A DNA stretch of 49,685 nucleotides from Candidatus Fermentithermobacillaceae bacterium (GTDB taxonomy: Bacteria > Bacillota > Sulfobacillia > Fermentithermobacillales > Fermentithermobacillaceae). The stretch is from contig DUSU01000001.1 in assembly GCA_012842425.1 (NCBI GenBank), positions 1-49,685 on the forward strand, given 5' to 3'. Of the stretch, positions 34,468 through 41,569 are shown piece after piece; position 1 is the stretch's first letter, and every line of letters starts with the position of its first letter. The position numbers and the translations under genes were made by a program. The notes beneath the pieces are model-generated. The model was not told the DNA's origin. It saw only the letters and a list, made by a program, of their open reading frames with translations, and searched no databases.

Positions 34468-35211
34468 TTGCAGTGGAGCGCTCGAACCTCGCGGGGGCTC
34501 GTAAGGCCCGACAACGAGGATGCGTGGAATGTGCAGGCTTTTTCCGAGCGCATATGGTTGGCGATGGTGGCCGACGGGATCGGAGGCTGCGACGCGGGTG
34601 AAGTGGCGTCGTCCATCGCCATCAAGCACTGCGGCGATTTCATCCTGACGAACTTCGAGAAGTACCCGCCCAAAGAGCTTCTGACCCAGGCAATGAGATT
34701 CGGTAACCATAAGGTACTGCAAGCGGCAGCAGAGACCGGCGCAGCCGGGATGGGGACAACCCTCACCGCGGCGTTGGTCCTAGAGGATGAAAGCAAGCTG
34801 TATGTAGGTCACGTGGGGGACAGCCGGGCCTACCTGATCTCCAAGGGAGAGATCCGGCAGGTTACCGAAGACCATTCTCTCGCGGGAGAGCTGGTCCGTA
34901 ACGGAGCTATTTCCGAGGAAGCAGCCATGAGGCACCCGGCGAGGAACGCACTCACTGCTGCCTTGGGCACGGAGTTCTCCGTGCCCGTTGCGATATATGA
35001 GGAAAACCTTTCTCCCGGAGACATTGTGGTATTATGTACTGATGGACTTACCGGCCTTGTGAACTCGAGAGAGATAAGAGACATGGCTTCCGCGATAAGT
35101 AGAAAAGAAGTCGCCCAGAAGTTCGTTGATACGGCAAATGAGCGCGGTGGCTACGATAATGTGACAGTTGTGCTGATGTGGCCAGACGTAGGCGGGGCCG
35201 CCCAAGGCTAG
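34468..35211 (+). CDS. prpC: PP2C-type protein phosphatase PrpC/Stp
   Basis: A 247-residue manganese-dependent Ser/Thr phosphatase. Motifs VRPDNEDAWNV (metal aspartate), VADGIGGCDAGE, MGTTLTAAL, HVGDSRAYL and CTDGLTGLV with GGYDNVTVVL form a complete PP2C active site. It removes phosphate placed by the adjacent kinase. Start is TTG 34468 with GGGAGGG before it. The phosphatase-kinase order prpC then prkC is the same as in Bacillus. Confidence 0.95.
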   Translation: MQWSARTSRGLVRPDNEDAWNVQAFSERIWLAMVADGIGGCDAGEVASSIAIKHCGDFILTNFEKYPPKELLTQAMRFGNHKVLQAAAETGAAGMGTTLTAALVLEDESKLYVGHVGDSRAYLISKGEIRQVTEDHSLAGELVRNGAISEEAAMRHPARNALTAALGTEFSVPVAIYEENLSPGDIVVLCTDGLTGLVNSREIRDMASAISRKEVAQKFVDTANERGGYDNVTVVLMWPDVGGAAQG

Positions 35212-35226
35212 GAGAGGTGAAATCGG

Positions 35227-37119
35227 TTGTCACCCGCTGACATCACAGGCAGGAAGGTACTGAACAGGTACAAGATCATAGAGAAGATCGGCGGCGGCGG
35301 GATGAGCGTCGTATGGAAAGCTTACGACCTCGTCCTTGACCGTAATGTAGCCCTCAAGGTGCTCCGGCCCGAGATGAGCGAGGACGAGGAGTTCATCCGT
35401 CGTTTTCGCCGGGAAGCACAGTCTGTCGCTTCTCTTTCCCATCCGAACATCGTGAACATCTATGATGTTGGCGAAGACCAGGGTCTTTACTTCATCGTGA
35501 TGGAGCTCATAGAAGGCGAGACCCTGAGAGACAAACTTAAGAGAGAAGGAGCCCTGGACCCTGCCGAGGCGCTGGAGATAGCCTCTCAGATATGCGAAGC
35601 GCTATCCCACGCTCACGCGCGAAGGATCATCCACCGGGATATAAAGCCCCAGAACATCCTCATCATGAAGAACGGCCACGTGAAGGTAGCCGATTTCGGA
35701 ATCGCCCGGGCGCTCGGGGCCATCTCAACCACGTCCAGAGACCTGGTGGTTGGGTCGGCGCCGTACCTAAGTCCTGAACAGGCAAAAAACGGTCTGGTCT
35801 CAAACCGTTCCGATATATATTCGCTGGGAGTTGTCCTCTTTGAAATGCTGACCGGCAAGCAGCCGTTTGCCGGAGACAGCCCGGTCGCGGTCGCATTGCA
35901 GCACGTGCAGGCTGAGGCGCCGCCTATACGCGAGATAAAGCCGTCTTTACCTGAAGCGGTCGCCAATCTTGTGGCGAAAGCCTTGAGAAAGAACCCGGAG
36001 GAAAGGTTTTCTTCAGTTGATGAAATGAGGCAGGAGATGAGGTCTATCCTCGCCGAGGGACTTGCGGACGCATCCTCCCGGGTGGCAGATCGAGATGTCC
36101 CGGTTCTTGGAGGGCGAGGGTCGCACGAGGAGGCTGACGTTGTGGCACGGCCACAGAAGAAGAGGCGGGGGCTTTCATTAGGCACCAAGGTTTTCTTGAC
36201 CGTGACGGTGATTGCTCTCGCGATGGGCCTATACGCACTAAAGCTTTTCAATGATTGGATGAACGTTCCACTGGTCACGGTCCCCGAGCTTGCCAACAAG
36301 CCCTTTGACCAAGCCCAGGAAGAGTGCAGGCTGCTGGGGCTCCCGCTCATGATCTCGGGGTGGAGAAACGACCCCGAGGTGCCGGCCAACGTAATTATCT
36401 CTCAAAGCCCGCTTGCGGGAGAACAAGTGAAACAGGGTAGGGAAGTATGGGTCCTCGTCTCCAAGGGGCAGGACCTGGCCACCATCCCCAATGTTGAGAG
36501 GATGACCCTCAAAGAGGCGTCCATTGAGCTCCAGAACGCGGATGTGTCTATGGGTAACGTAACCCGCATGTACCATGAGGAGATAGAGAAAGACCGCGTG
36601 ATCAGTCAGAACCCCAAGGCCGGGCTCCAAGTACCCAAGAACACGGTGGTCGACTTGGTCGTGTCTCAAGGACCGGAGCCTAAGACCGCCAAGATGCCTA
36701 ATGTTATGGGTAAGATGTTGGATGAAGCCAAGGAGATTCTCGAAGATGCGCTGCTCGGTGTCGGGTCTGTCAACTACCAAGCATCGGTGTATCCGGAAGG
36801 CACGGTCATAGGGCAGGACCCGCCGCCGGGGACCGAAGTCCCGTATCAGTTCAAGGTATCGCTCACCGTAAGCGGGAGTACCGGCTCGGCGAAGCACCGG
36901 TTCGTGAAGACTTTCAGGGTGCCGGAGGACTACGCGGGTGATACCAGGTTGGTCCGGGTTGTGATCACCGTGAGAGACGATCTGGGAGAAAGGGTTGTGT
37001 ATGACAGGTTGGTACAGCCTGAAGTGGAGCAGACGGTGCAGTTCATGTGGGAAGGCACCCAGGCGACCGTGATTACCGATATGGGCGGAAAGAAGTCTTA
37101 TGAAACGATAAGGCCGTAG
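35227..37119 (+). CDS. prkC: PASTA-domain Ser/Thr protein kinase PrkC
   Basis: A 630-residue membrane kinase. The cytoplasmic kinase domain (to about residue 270) has IGGGGMSVVWKAYD, the ATP-anchoring Lys44 in ALKVL, IHRDIKPQNILI and ADFGIARALG. A helix at about 320-340 spans the membrane, and three PASTA repeats follow (VPELANKPFDQAQEECRLL, IPNVERMTLKEASIELQ and MPNVMGKMLDEAKEILE). PASTA binds muropeptides, which signals germination and wall status. The start TTG 35227 follows AGGAGAGGTG. It overlaps no gene and precedes rsgA by 20 bases. Confidence 0.96.
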   Translation: MSPADITGRKVLNRYKIIEKIGGGGMSVVWKAYDLVLDRNVALKVLRPEMSEDEEFIRRFRREAQSVASLSHPNIVNIYDVGEDQGLYFIVMELIEGETLRDKLKREGALDPAEALEIASQICEALSHAHARRIIHRDIKPQNILIMKNGHVKVADFGIARALGAISTTSRDLVVGSAPYLSPEQAKNGLVSNRSDIYSLGVVLFEMLTGKQPFAGDSPVAVALQHVQAEAPPIREIKPSLPEAVANLVAKALRKNPEERFSSVDEMRQEMRSILAEGLADASSRVADRDVPVLGGRGSHEEADVVARPQKKRRGLSLGTKVFLTVTVIALAMGLYALKLFNDWMNVPLVTVPELANKPFDQAQEECRLLGLPLMISGWRNDPEVPANVIISQSPLAGEQVKQGREVWVLVSKGQDLATIPNVERMTLKEASIELQNADVSMGNVTRMYHEEIEKDRVISQNPKAGLQVPKNTVVDLVVSQGPEPKTAKMPNVMGKMLDEAKEILEDALLGVGSVNYQASVYPEGTVIGQDPPPGTEVPYQFKVSLTVSGSTGSAKHRFVKTFRVPEDYAGDTRLVRVVITVRDDLGERVVYDRLVQPEVEQTVQFMWEGTQATVITDMGGKKSYETIRP

Positions 37120-37139
37120 TGTGAGGTGTTGTCACGGAA

Positions 37140-38009
37140 TTGGAGGGCAGGGTAACTGCTGTTCATTCGTCCTACTGCTTGGTTTGGGCCGGAGAAAGCA
37201 CGGTCCGGTGCTCCTTGCGGGGGCGCCTTAGGCACTTGAGCGCCCAGGTTACCGCCGGCGATCTTGTTAGGGTCAGCCGTAGAGACGGCGAGTATCTCAT
37301 TGAGGAAATCCTGCCGCGGAAGAACTTCCTTATCCGCCCCCCTGTCGCAAACGTCGACCTTGTCGTCGTGGTGACTGCCGTTACACATCCCCCAATCGAT
37401 CTCACCTATATAGACCGCATCCTTGTGCACCTTGAGAGCCAGGACATCGACGCGGTCATGTGCTTTAACAAGGCGGATATAGAGGACCCGGCTGAGGTCC
37501 GGCGCCTTGAGGACATCTACCGTAAGGCAGGATATGACGTGGTCGTCACGTCAGCCCTGAGCGGCGAAGGCATCTCGGAACTGGTCGGAAAGATGAAAGG
37601 GAGCAACGTGGTCCTGGCCGGGGCAAGCGGGGTCGGGAAGTCGAAGATACTGTCCGCCATCACGCAGGAAGAGATCTCTACCGGCCGCCTTTCGAAGATC
37701 CGGCGGGGAAGACATACGACAAAGGGAGTCACCCTGTATCCTGTCCAAGGTGGCGCGTTCATCGCCGATACTCCGGGGTTCTCAAGACTTAACGTCGTCG
37801 AGTGTGAGCCTTTCACACTGGCTTACTACTACAGGGAGATGATGGACCTGGCGCCTCTCTGTCACTTTCCGAGGTGCCTGCACAAGACCGAGGATTCTTG
37901 CGCGGTGAGAGAGGCGCTTTCGGAGGGCAGGATTGCTCCGGAGAGGTATGAAACTTACCTTGCGCTCTTGGATGAATGCCTTGAGAGGGAGAAACACAAG
38001 TATGAGTAA
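37140..38009 (+). CDS. rsgA: Ribosome small-subunit-dependent GTPase
   Basis: A 289-residue circularly permuted GTPase that helps release or check the maturing 30S subunit. Order of motifs: FNKAD (G4, residue ~100), then GASGVGKSKILSAI (G1, ~160) and DTPGFSRL (G3), the hallmark of permutation. A C-terminal zinc knuckle is visible (CHFPRCLHKTEDSCAV). Its N terminus has the OB-fold SLRGRLRHL. Start TTG 37140 is the first available and has a weak GAGGTG 12 bases before it. The last bases overlap rpe by 8. Confidence 0.93.
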   Translation: MEGRVTAVHSSYCLVWAGESTVRCSLRGRLRHLSAQVTAGDLVRVSRRDGEYLIEEILPRKNFLIRPPVANVDLVVVVTAVTHPPIDLTYIDRILVHLESQDIDAVMCFNKADIEDPAEVRRLEDIYRKAGYDVVVTSALSGEGISELVGKMKGSNVVLAGASGVGKSKILSAITQEEISTGRLSKIRRGRHTTKGVTLYPVQGGAFIADTPGFSRLNVVECEPFTLAYYYREMMDLAPLCHFPRCLHKTEDSCAVREALSEGRIAPERYETYLALLDECLEREKHKYE

Positions 38010-38655
38010 CGTCAAAGTGGCTCCGTCGCTCCTTTCCGCCGACCCGGCGAACCTGGCGGCCGATGTGATCTCAGTGAAAGACGCGGGAGCGGACCTTTTG
38101 CACTTGGACATAATGGACGGGCACTTCGTACCGAACCTCACCTATGGACCGCAAGTGGCGGAAAGCCTCACCCGTTTCGGCGTTCCCCTGGATGTTCACC
38201 TGATGGTGGACAACCCGGAAAGGATAGTGCCGCTTTTCCTCCCGTACGCTTCTTACCTGACGGTCCATGTAGAGGCGGCTCCTCACCTTCACAGGATTCT
38301 CCAGAGCATCAAAGACCGCGGCGTGAAGGCAGGAGTGGCTCTGAACCCTGCCACCCCGCCCGAAACCATTTCTTACGTGACGGATTTGGTCGACCTCGTG
38401 GTGGTAATGGCCGTGAACCCCGGATGGGGCGGCCAGAAGTGCTTAACCGGCATGGAGCGCAAAGTAAGGGCCGTGAAAGGTATCGCCCTGTCCTCCGGGC
38501 GTGACATAGACATCGAGGTGGACGGCGGGGTTACCCACGAGAACGCAGGGCTTTTTGTCTCCGCAGGGGCGACAATTCTCGTTTCAGGTAGCTATCTTTT
38601 CAAGGCTCCCGACAGACGAAACGCCATAATTGCCCTAAGAGAGAGCACCGCTTAG
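38002..38655 (+). CDS. rpe: Ribulose-phosphate 3-epimerase
   Basis: A 217-residue TIM barrel of the pentose phosphate pathway. LLHLDIMDGHFVPNLTYGP contains the metal-binding His and catalytic Asp, VHLMVDNPE the next histidine, and VMAVNPGWGGQ with DIEVDGGVT the phosphate-binding and acid residues. ATG 38002 starts within the rsgA end and after a purine-rich AGGGAG. The order rsgA-rpe is the usual one in Firmicutes. Confidence 0.96.
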   Translation: MSNVKVAPSLLSADPANLAADVISVKDAGADLLHLDIMDGHFVPNLTYGPQVAESLTRFGVPLDVHLMVDNPERIVPLFLPYASYLTVHVEAAPHLHRILQSIKDRGVKAGVALNPATPPETISYVTDLVDLVVVMAVNPGWGGQKCLTGMERKVRAVKGIALSSGRDIDIEVDGGVTHENAGLFVSAGATILVSGSYLFKAPDRRNAIIALRESTA

Positions 38656-38704
38656 TTCCCCTGAATATACTTTACTGAGTTTCGCGGGAAGAAGCGGGGA
38701 TGTC

Positions 38705-38872
38705 ATGCGGTTCAGGTCCGGATCTTCCAAGAAAAGGCTCTACATTTGGGCGCTTATGGGAATAGCCGGGGCCGTCATTCTCCTCATTTCATTGCCCTCA
38801 TGGGTCATCCTCGCGCTGGTGGGCGCCGGGCTTATCGCCGGTGCTTTCTACGGGTATAAGAGCGGACTGTGA
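38705..38872 (+). CDS. Small membrane protein, 55 residues, before spoVM
   Basis: ATG 38705 to TGA 38870-38872 codes for 55 residues. A basic N terminus (MRFRSGSSKKRLY) leads to two hydrophobic stretches, IWALMGIAGAVILLISLP and SWVILALVGAGLIAGAFYG, joined by a short turn, ending in YKSGL. It is therefore a helical-hairpin or two-helix membrane peptide. GGGGA stands 5 bases before the ATG. It lies between rpe and spoVM in the same strand, and spoVM begins 16 bases after it, so it may act with SpoVM or the forespore membrane. No family recognised. Confidence 0.6.
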   Translation: MRFRSGSSKKRLYIWALMGIAGAVILLISLPSWVILALVGAGLIAGAFYGYKSGL

Positions 38873-38888
38873 GAGGGGGGCTTTGGAA

Positions 38889-38969
38889 ATGAAGGTGCGC
38901 GTTATGAAGGTCCCCAGGCCGCTCTCAAAGATTGTGAGAGCGATCTTAGGGCTTTTCGGCATAAGGTGA
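38889..38969 (+). CDS. spoVM: Stage V sporulation protein SpoVM
   Basis: A 26-residue peptide. Aligned without gaps to the Bacillus subtilis peptide as I remember it, 12 of 26 residues agree, including Met1-Lys2, Lys7, Pro9, Leu12, IVRA at 15-18, Leu20-Gly21 and Phe23; Pro9 is the residue needed for membrane localisation. SpoVM is an amphipathic helix that recognises convex forespore membrane and anchors SpoIVA coat assembly. GAGAGGGGGG is 8 bases before ATG 38889. It lies between rpe and rpmB, as in Bacillus, though without the usual thiN neighbour. It is easily missed because it is so short. Confidence 0.88.
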   Translation: MKVRVMKVPRPLSKIVRAILGLFGIR

Positions 38970-39062
38970 ATACTCTTCGACCGGCAAGAGTTTCACGGAA
39001 AGCTGCCGGACGAGGCTTCAGGGTCAAAGCACGAACGGGTTTTCACAGGCGGAAGAAGTCAA

Positions 39063-39097
39063 AACACCTCTCCGAAAAGGGGAGGTGTTCCTCTTGC
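39063..39097. terminator. Bidirectional intrinsic terminator between spoVM and rpmB
   Basis: AACACCTCTCC (39063-39073) pairs with GGGGAGGTGTT (39079-39089) around a GAAAA loop, with one G-U pair. On the minus strand it is followed by TTTTGACTTCTT, a good U tract for rpmB; on the plus strand by CCTCTTG, a weaker one, ending the spoVM transcript. Confidence 0.8.
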
Positions 39098-39118
39098 TCC
39101 CGGCCTTATAGGATGGGC

Positions 39119-39331
39119 TTAGGCCTCGGATACCTTTCTTGCCTTTACGGCTCTCTTGACCTTGCCGGAACGGAGGCAAGCGGTGCAAGCGTAGACTCTC
39201 TTGGCGTGGCCGTCTACAATGGCACGGACCCTCTGGATGTTGGGAGCAAACGTCCTCTTCGTCTTGATATTCGAGTGACTCACGCGGTTTCCGACCGACT
39301 TGGCCTTGCCGCAGATTTCACACCTGGCCAC
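39119..39331 (-). CDS. rpmB: Ribosomal protein L28
   Basis: A 70-residue large-subunit protein. CEICGKAKSVGNRVSHS and NIKTKRTFAPNIQRVR are the L28 core, and CTACLRSGKVKRA supplies the second cysteine pair of the zinc-binding form. GTG 39331 follows AAGGAGG by 8 bases. It is the only minus-strand gene in a 17-kb run of plus-strand genes and has its own promoter and terminator, as in many Firmicutes where rpmB is opposed to asp23. Confidence 0.96.
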   Translation of the reverse strand: MARCEICGKAKSVGNRVSHSNIKTKRTFAPNIQRVRAIVDGHAKRVYACTACLRSGKVKRAVKARKVSEA

Positions 39332-39370
39332 CAGAAAAACCTCCTTGCGGGACTTACGTATGACCTTAGC

Positions 39371-39400
39371 ATTGTAGCATAGGAAAATAGGGAGGAAAAG
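39371..39400 (-). promoter_or_regulatory. Extended -10 promoter of rpmB
   Basis: Read on the minus strand, TATGCTACAAT contains a TACAAT -10 box (39376-39371) preceded by TG one base before it, the extended -10 arrangement. The -35 region (TTTTCC, near 39399) is weak. Start of RNA would be about 30 bases before the rpmB start codon. Confidence 0.45.
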
Positions 39401-39451
39401 CGGATAATCATCTAGAAGTTGGTGTGACCTCGCAAGCGAAGGAGGGTGGCA

Positions 39452-39832
39452 ATGCCTCAGCTGACCGGTAAAGAGGTAGAGACGAAACTGGGACGTCTTG
39501 TCCTCTCGGAAGAAGCCATCGCTACCATCGCGGGGGCAGCGGCTACCGAGTGCTACGGTGTCGTGGGAATGGCGGGGCGTAGAATGGTCGACGGGATCGC
39601 GGAACTCCTGGGAAAAGAGAACCTGTCCAAGGGTGTCTCGGTGTCAATTGAGGGCGATCTCGTTTACATCGACTTGTCGGTAGTTGTAGGTTACGGAGTG
39701 AAGATCTCTGAGGTCGCCCGCATGGTTGTGGAAAAGGTGAGGTATACCGTTGAAAATGTGACGGGCCTCAAGGTCAAGAAGGTAACGGTAAACGTGCAAG
39801 GAATCAGGCTTCAAGGGAGCTCGGGGAGTTGA
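39452..39832 (+). CDS. Asp23/Gls24 family envelope stress protein
   Basis: A 126-residue protein (YloU type). The core LVLSEEAIATIAGAAATECYGVVG is the conserved first half, and VVVGYGVKISEVARMVVEKV with VTGLKVKKVTVNVQGI the second. Members of the group are associated with the membrane and with acyl metabolism. ATG 39452 is chosen because GGAGG lies 6-7 bases before it; GTG 39446 sits directly on the ribosome site. It overlaps the next gene's frame by nothing but ends 2 bases before the fakA ATG, an order kept in Bacillus (yloU-yloV). Confidence 0.9.
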   Translation: MPQLTGKEVETKLGRLVLSEEAIATIAGAAATECYGVVGMAGRRMVDGIAELLGKENLSKGVSVSIEGDLVYIDLSVVVGYGVKISEVARMVVEKVRYTVENVTGLKVKKVTVNVQGIRLQGSSGS

Positions 39833-39834
39833 TC

Positions 39835-41562
39835 ATGGCCCATAGTGTTCTAGATGGTGACGTTTTTCGGAGTTTGGTCCTAAGCGCCAGTTCATATCTG
39901 GGCGCTCGCAAGAAGGAAGTTGATTCCCTGAATGTCTTTCCGGTGCCCGACGGGGACACAGGGACGAATATGTACCTCACTCTCTCGTCTGCGGCCCAGG
40001 CGATATCCGACCGGCGGGGGCTCACTCTAGGCGAGGCCTCTGAGATGGCAAGTCACGGCGCCCTCATGGGCGCCCGGGGAAATTCGGGCGTAATCCTCTC
40101 CCAAATACTGCGCGGTATTGCGACGTGTTTCTCCGGCCGGGAGAGCGTTTCGGCTTCGGAGATATGCCGCGCTCTTGACCAGGCAGTCGCCACCGCCTAT
40201 AAGGCCGTTATGAAGCCCGTCGAGGGGACCATCCTAACCGTACTCCGGGGTCTCCGGGACGGGGCTTCCGCGGCGGCTTCGTCCAAAGACCTCTCGGTCA
40301 TTCTGGACTCTGGGCTCAAGGAAGCCAAGGCGGTGTTGGAGCGCACTCCTGAGATGCTCCCTGTCCTTAAGCAGGCGGGAGTGGTGGATGCAGGCGGCAA
40401 GGGTCTGGTTTTTATCGTGGAAGGTTTCTTGGAAGGGCTGTCATCCCAAGGCGTGAGGGAGATCGCCGTGGGCGAAAACCAGGTCGCTTTCCCGGAGCCT
40501 CCCAAGGAAGGGTTCAGGGTCGAGGAGCTAGAGACGGCGGACATCAGGTTTCCCTACGACACCCAACTCCTGGTGGCCCTTCGCGGCTCCAGTCCAAACC
40601 TTTTGCGCGAGGACCTCATGCCGCTCGGAGATTCCCTTTTGGTAGTGGGATCCGAGGAGCTCGCCAGGGTGCACATCCACACGGATAGGCCCGGTGAAGT
40701 GCTCACCGTGTGCCTCAAGCACGGCACTTTGTCCAACGTTACGATAGACAACATGGTGGAGCAATCGCAGGCGATGGCCCAAGCGGTCTCCGGCGGCTCG
40801 GCAGTGTTGGACTCCGTGGGCGAAGTCGCGAGGGTCGTGAACGGAATACCCTCTGCGGGTTCGTTCCTCATGCCCCCGGTGCAAGCTCCCGCGCAGGCCG
40901 TAAAGGACGTAGGCATAGTCTCCGTCGCGACCGGTCCGGGGCTTAAGGAGATTATGAAAAGCCTTGGATCCGACCTGGTCATCGACGGCGGCACCACCAT
41001 GAACCCGTCAACCGCAGAACTGGCGGCAGCGGTGAAGACCGTCGCAGCCAAAAAGATCATCTTCCTCCCAAACAACGGGAACATCTTCTTGGCAGCCAAG
41101 CAGGCCAAGAAGCTTACCGGCCGCAACATGTACATCATTCCGTCCAAGACCATTCCTCAAGGGATATCGGCCCTTTTGTCCCTTAACCTAAACGAAGATA
41201 TGGGACAGAACTTGAAAAGGGCCAGCAAGGCCTTGAAGCGGGTCAAGACGGGCGAAGTGACCTATGCCGCCCGCAGTGGGAAGTTCGGCCGGCACGTCAT
41301 GAACCAGGGCGACATCCTTGGGCTTATCGAAGGCAAAGTAGAGCTGGTTGGTAAGGACCCGACGGTGGCCCTCAAAGAGATAGTTACGCGCATGGTCAAG
41401 AAAAACGATGAAATAGTGACGGTGTACTGGGGCCTGGATATCAGCGAAGAAACGGCGCTGAAGGCGAGGGAAGACCTGGAGAAGATGCTGGGCGGCTCTG
41501 TTGAGCTTGAGTTCCATAGCGGGGGCCAACCGCTCTATTACTACATCATCTCGGTGGAATGA
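39835..41562 (+). CDS. fakA: Fatty acid kinase catalytic subunit FakA (DhaL/DegV-like)
   Basis: A 575-residue protein (YloV). The first 200 residues are a DhaL-type kinase: NVFPVPDGDTGTNMYLTL is the Mg-ATP aspartate cluster, and SHGALMGARGNSGVILSQI is its nucleotide loop. The middle and C-terminal part has a DegV-related fold of its own (GIVSVATGPGLKEIM, IDGGTTMNPSTAEL, FLPNNGNIFLAAKQA). FakA phosphorylates fatty acids held by FakB proteins; none is seen here. ATG 39835 follows GGGGAG. The next gene is recG after 7 bases; sdaAB-sdaAA, present between them in Bacillus, are missing. Confidence 0.93.
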   Translation: MAHSVLDGDVFRSLVLSASSYLGARKKEVDSLNVFPVPDGDTGTNMYLTLSSAAQAISDRRGLTLGEASEMASHGALMGARGNSGVILSQILRGIATCFSGRESVSASEICRALDQAVATAYKAVMKPVEGTILTVLRGLRDGASAAASSKDLSVILDSGLKEAKAVLERTPEMLPVLKQAGVVDAGGKGLVFIVEGFLEGLSSQGVREIAVGENQVAFPEPPKEGFRVEELETADIRFPYDTQLLVALRGSSPNLLREDLMPLGDSLLVVGSEELARVHIHTDRPGEVLTVCLKHGTLSNVTIDNMVEQSQAMAQAVSGGSAVLDSVGEVARVVNGIPSAGSFLMPPVQAPAQAVKDVGIVSVATGPGLKEIMKSLGSDLVIDGGTTMNPSTAELAAAVKTVAAKKIIFLPNNGNIFLAAKQAKKLTGRNMYIIPSKTIPQGISALLSLNLNEDMGQNLKRASKALKRVKTGEVTYAARSGKFGRHVMNQGDILGLIEGKVELVGKDPTVALKEIVTRMVKKNDEIVTVYWGLDISEETALKAREDLEKMLGGSVELEFHSGGQPLYYYIISVE

Positions 41563-41569
41563 CTGAGGG

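Noticed and set aside
38933-39382. 138-codon plus-strand frame across spoVM end and rpmB
   Set aside because: It is the complement of the L28 gene and a terminator, with no motif of its own.
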